Shown here: one piece after another, positions 27,111 through 28,188 of the stretch
Numbering within the stretch: the stretch's first letter is position 1
Layout: each line of letters starts with the position of its first letter
Assembly: GCA_964585245.1 (NCBI GenBank)
Contig: CAZPCV010000014.1
Coordinates: 1-28,188, forward strand
DNA length: 28,188 nucleotides
Source: CAZEDL01 sp964585245
GTDB lineage: Bacteria > Patescibacteriota > Patescibacteriia > Magasanikbacterales > GWA2-37-8
Direction: 5' to 3'
Notes under the pieces: model-generated
Told to the model about the DNA's origin: nothing
The model's input: the letters and a program-made list of their open reading frames with translations, nothing else
The model's database searches: none
Made by a program: the position numbers and the translations under genes

Positions 27111-28188
27111 TTCTGATCGGCTGATCTTCGGGGATATAGGTAATGTCAGAATCAGGATCATTGAAGATACTGGTGTTGTATGACAAAAGCGAGTGATCTT
27201 CGTAGACATCGGGGTTTAATTCTTCCAAAAACGGGCTGGGGCCCGAGAGCATATCACCAAAACTGCCTCCGCTCATAGGGTAGGTAAGAAACAATTTTTC
27301 TTTGGCGCGGGTAACGGCGACATAAAACAAACGCCGTTCTTCGGCGAGTCCGTTCTGTTCGCGCATGGCCCGGTCGTTCGGGAAGGCCCCGCGTGAGAGA
27401 TTGATAACAAACACATGCGCCCACTCCAAGCCTTTGGCCTGATGCACGGTGGAAAGCGTAATTTTTGCCGCATTCGCCACACTTGGCGCGTTATTGCCGG
27501 TAAAGGCTTCGGACAGGCTCATTTCGCCCAAAAAGGTATCAAGAGAGGTATAGCTAGCTGAAAATTCTAGCAATTGCTTCAGGTCATTAAGCCGATCATC
27601 ACTATCGATATATTCAGTCGCAAGATAGTCGGCATAGGGCGATTCAATAACAGCGGATAACAACGCTTTGATATTCGTGGCATCAGCTTCCCAGGCGCTC
27701 CAGAGCGGACTCCAGATAGTGAGAAAATTAGCCCAACCAGTTTTGGCCCGCTCCCCAAGCACTTGGTATCCGAGCCCGGGCAGATCGGCTAGATTGCCCG
27801 ACTGATTAATCGCAGTGACCAGGCGATCCGCGGCCACCGGCCCTATCCCCTCTTCGTGCAAAAAAATACGCAGCCAGGCAGCCGTGTCGGAAGGATTATT
27901 AAGTACGCGCAAGAAACTCAGAACATCTTTCACGTGGGCGCGTTCGAAAAAGCGAATACCACCACGATACTCGTAAGGGATTCCAGCCTTTACCAATTCA
28001 AGTTCCAGGCGCTGCGAATGAAAGGCGGCGCGGAACAGAATTGCAATTTCGGTCGCCGGCACGTCTTCGTCTAATAATTTTTTGATTCGTTTGACAATAA
28101 ATTCCGCTTCGGCCGTCTGATCGAGTTGGGGCTGTAGCACGGGCTTGTCGCCATTTTTGTCTACGCTTTTTAATTCTTTTTTATACAG
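27070..28188 (-). CDS. UvrD/PcrA-like superfamily 1A DNA helicase (C-terminal part; 5' end outside window)
   Basis: The last 372 codons of the gene; the frame is open to the window edge. Visible motifs: motif IV region (EIAILFRAAFHSQRLELELVKAGIPYEYRGGIRFFER), domain 2B with GIGPVAADRLV, motif V (KITLSTVHQAKGLEWAHVFVINLSRGAFP) and motif VI (EERRLFYVAVTRAKEKLFLTYP). The Walker A half is missing because of the cut. Role: 3'-5' DNA unwinding in repair and replication. The tail after motif VI is short. TAG stop; the 3' end overlaps the plus-strand membrane protein gene by 41 nt. Confidence 0.94.
   Translation of the reverse strand: MYKKELKSVDKNGDKPVLQPQLDQTAEAEFIVKRIKKLLDEDVPATEIAILFRAAFHSQRLELELVKAGIPYEYRGGIRFFERAHVKDVLSFLRVLNNPSDTAAWLRIFLHEEGIGPVAADRLVTAINQSGNLADLPGLGYQVLGERAKTGWANFLTIWSPLWSAWEADATNIKALLSAVIESPYADYLATEYIDSDDRLNDLKQLLEFSASYTSLDTFLGEMSLSEAFTGNNAPSVANAAKITLSTVHQAKGLEWAHVFVINLSRGAFPNDRAMREQNGLAEERRLFYVAVTRAKEKLFLTYPMSGGSFGDMLSGPSPFLEELNPDVYEDHSLLSYNTSIFNDPDSDITYIPEDQPIRIKPGSFLRDLDDL

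Noticed and set aside
1..28188. CRISPR arrays, rRNA genes, insertion sequences
   Set aside because: No regularly spaced repeats, no rRNA-like stretches and no transposase-like frames were found.

Overview
This window looks like chromosome from a Candidate Phyla Radiation (Patescibacteria) bacterium. That placement is an inference from many short genes, small lipoproteins and membrane proteins, AT-rich gene starts with almost no Shine-Dalgarno (SD) sequences, and no amino-acid biosynthesis genes. TGA is a true stop: RlmH ends at TGA right after its conserved C-terminus, and the helicase at 12778-14112 also ends in TGA. This argues against the lineages that read UGA as glycine. A run of 10 Ns (18357-18366) marks a scaffold join.

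Layout. 1-2512: envelope redox operon on the minus strand (MsrA, thioredoxin-like lipoprotein, DipZ-type CcdA/TlpA fusion cut by the left edge). 2536-4460: small stress membrane protein GlsB, a 6S-like structured RNA, and a MerR/TipAS regulator with an operator-bearing promoter. 4454-5494: secreted beta-rich protein. 5577-10770: a long minus-strand series (NRAMP-like transporter, Kazal/Gmad2 lipoprotein, GIY-YIG protein, HI0933-type flavoprotein, tandem deoxyribosyltransferase-like protein, membrane protein). 10780-14112: PQ-loop protein, HD phosphohydrolase, SRPBCC protein, cold-shock protein, PIF1-like helicase. 14165-14344: a second structured RNA candidate. 14355-15696: four-gene operon with two DoxX-like proteins. 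15798-16710: AraC-HTH/Ogt fusion. 16717-18226: CDF transporter and EamA protein. 18270-19452: hemerythrin, YtxH-like and an interrupted lmo0937-type gene. 19485-20379: DUF4870 and TfoX-C proteins. 20406-22152: tRNA-Asn with an attenuator leader, then two unknown genes. 22173-25667: secreted HExxH protein, membrane partner, TrpS, RlmH. 24952-26506: three tiny GC-rich membrane-protein genes with strong SDs. 26561-28188: membrane protein and a UvrD-like helicase cut by the right edge.

The most striking element is at 20406-20620. A promoter fires almost exactly at the AUG of a 16-codon peptide, MINSSLNNNLNNNPSI, of which seven codons are Asn. Its stop codon touches the first of three mutually complementary segments that form either a long antiterminator hairpin or a Rho-independent terminator. 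The gene directly after the terminator is tRNA-Asn(GUU). This is the layout of ribosome-mediated amino-acid attenuation, but it controls the cognate tRNA gene rather than a biosynthetic operon.

A second unusual element is a structured 5' leader present twice (25901-25995 and 26266-26386). Each copy has a boxA-like GTTCTTTA, an AGTGAAAATAG block, two hairpins with compensatory changes and a strong GGAGGTG ribosome binding site, and each precedes a small membrane-protein gene. The upstream transcription unit starts at a near-consensus promoter with a perfect palindrome in its spacer and a terminator-like hairpin a few bases after the start site. Several promoters (MerR, Ada/Ogt, the Asn leader peptide) place the start site on or within about 2 nt of the AUG, so leaderless mRNAs appear common here.
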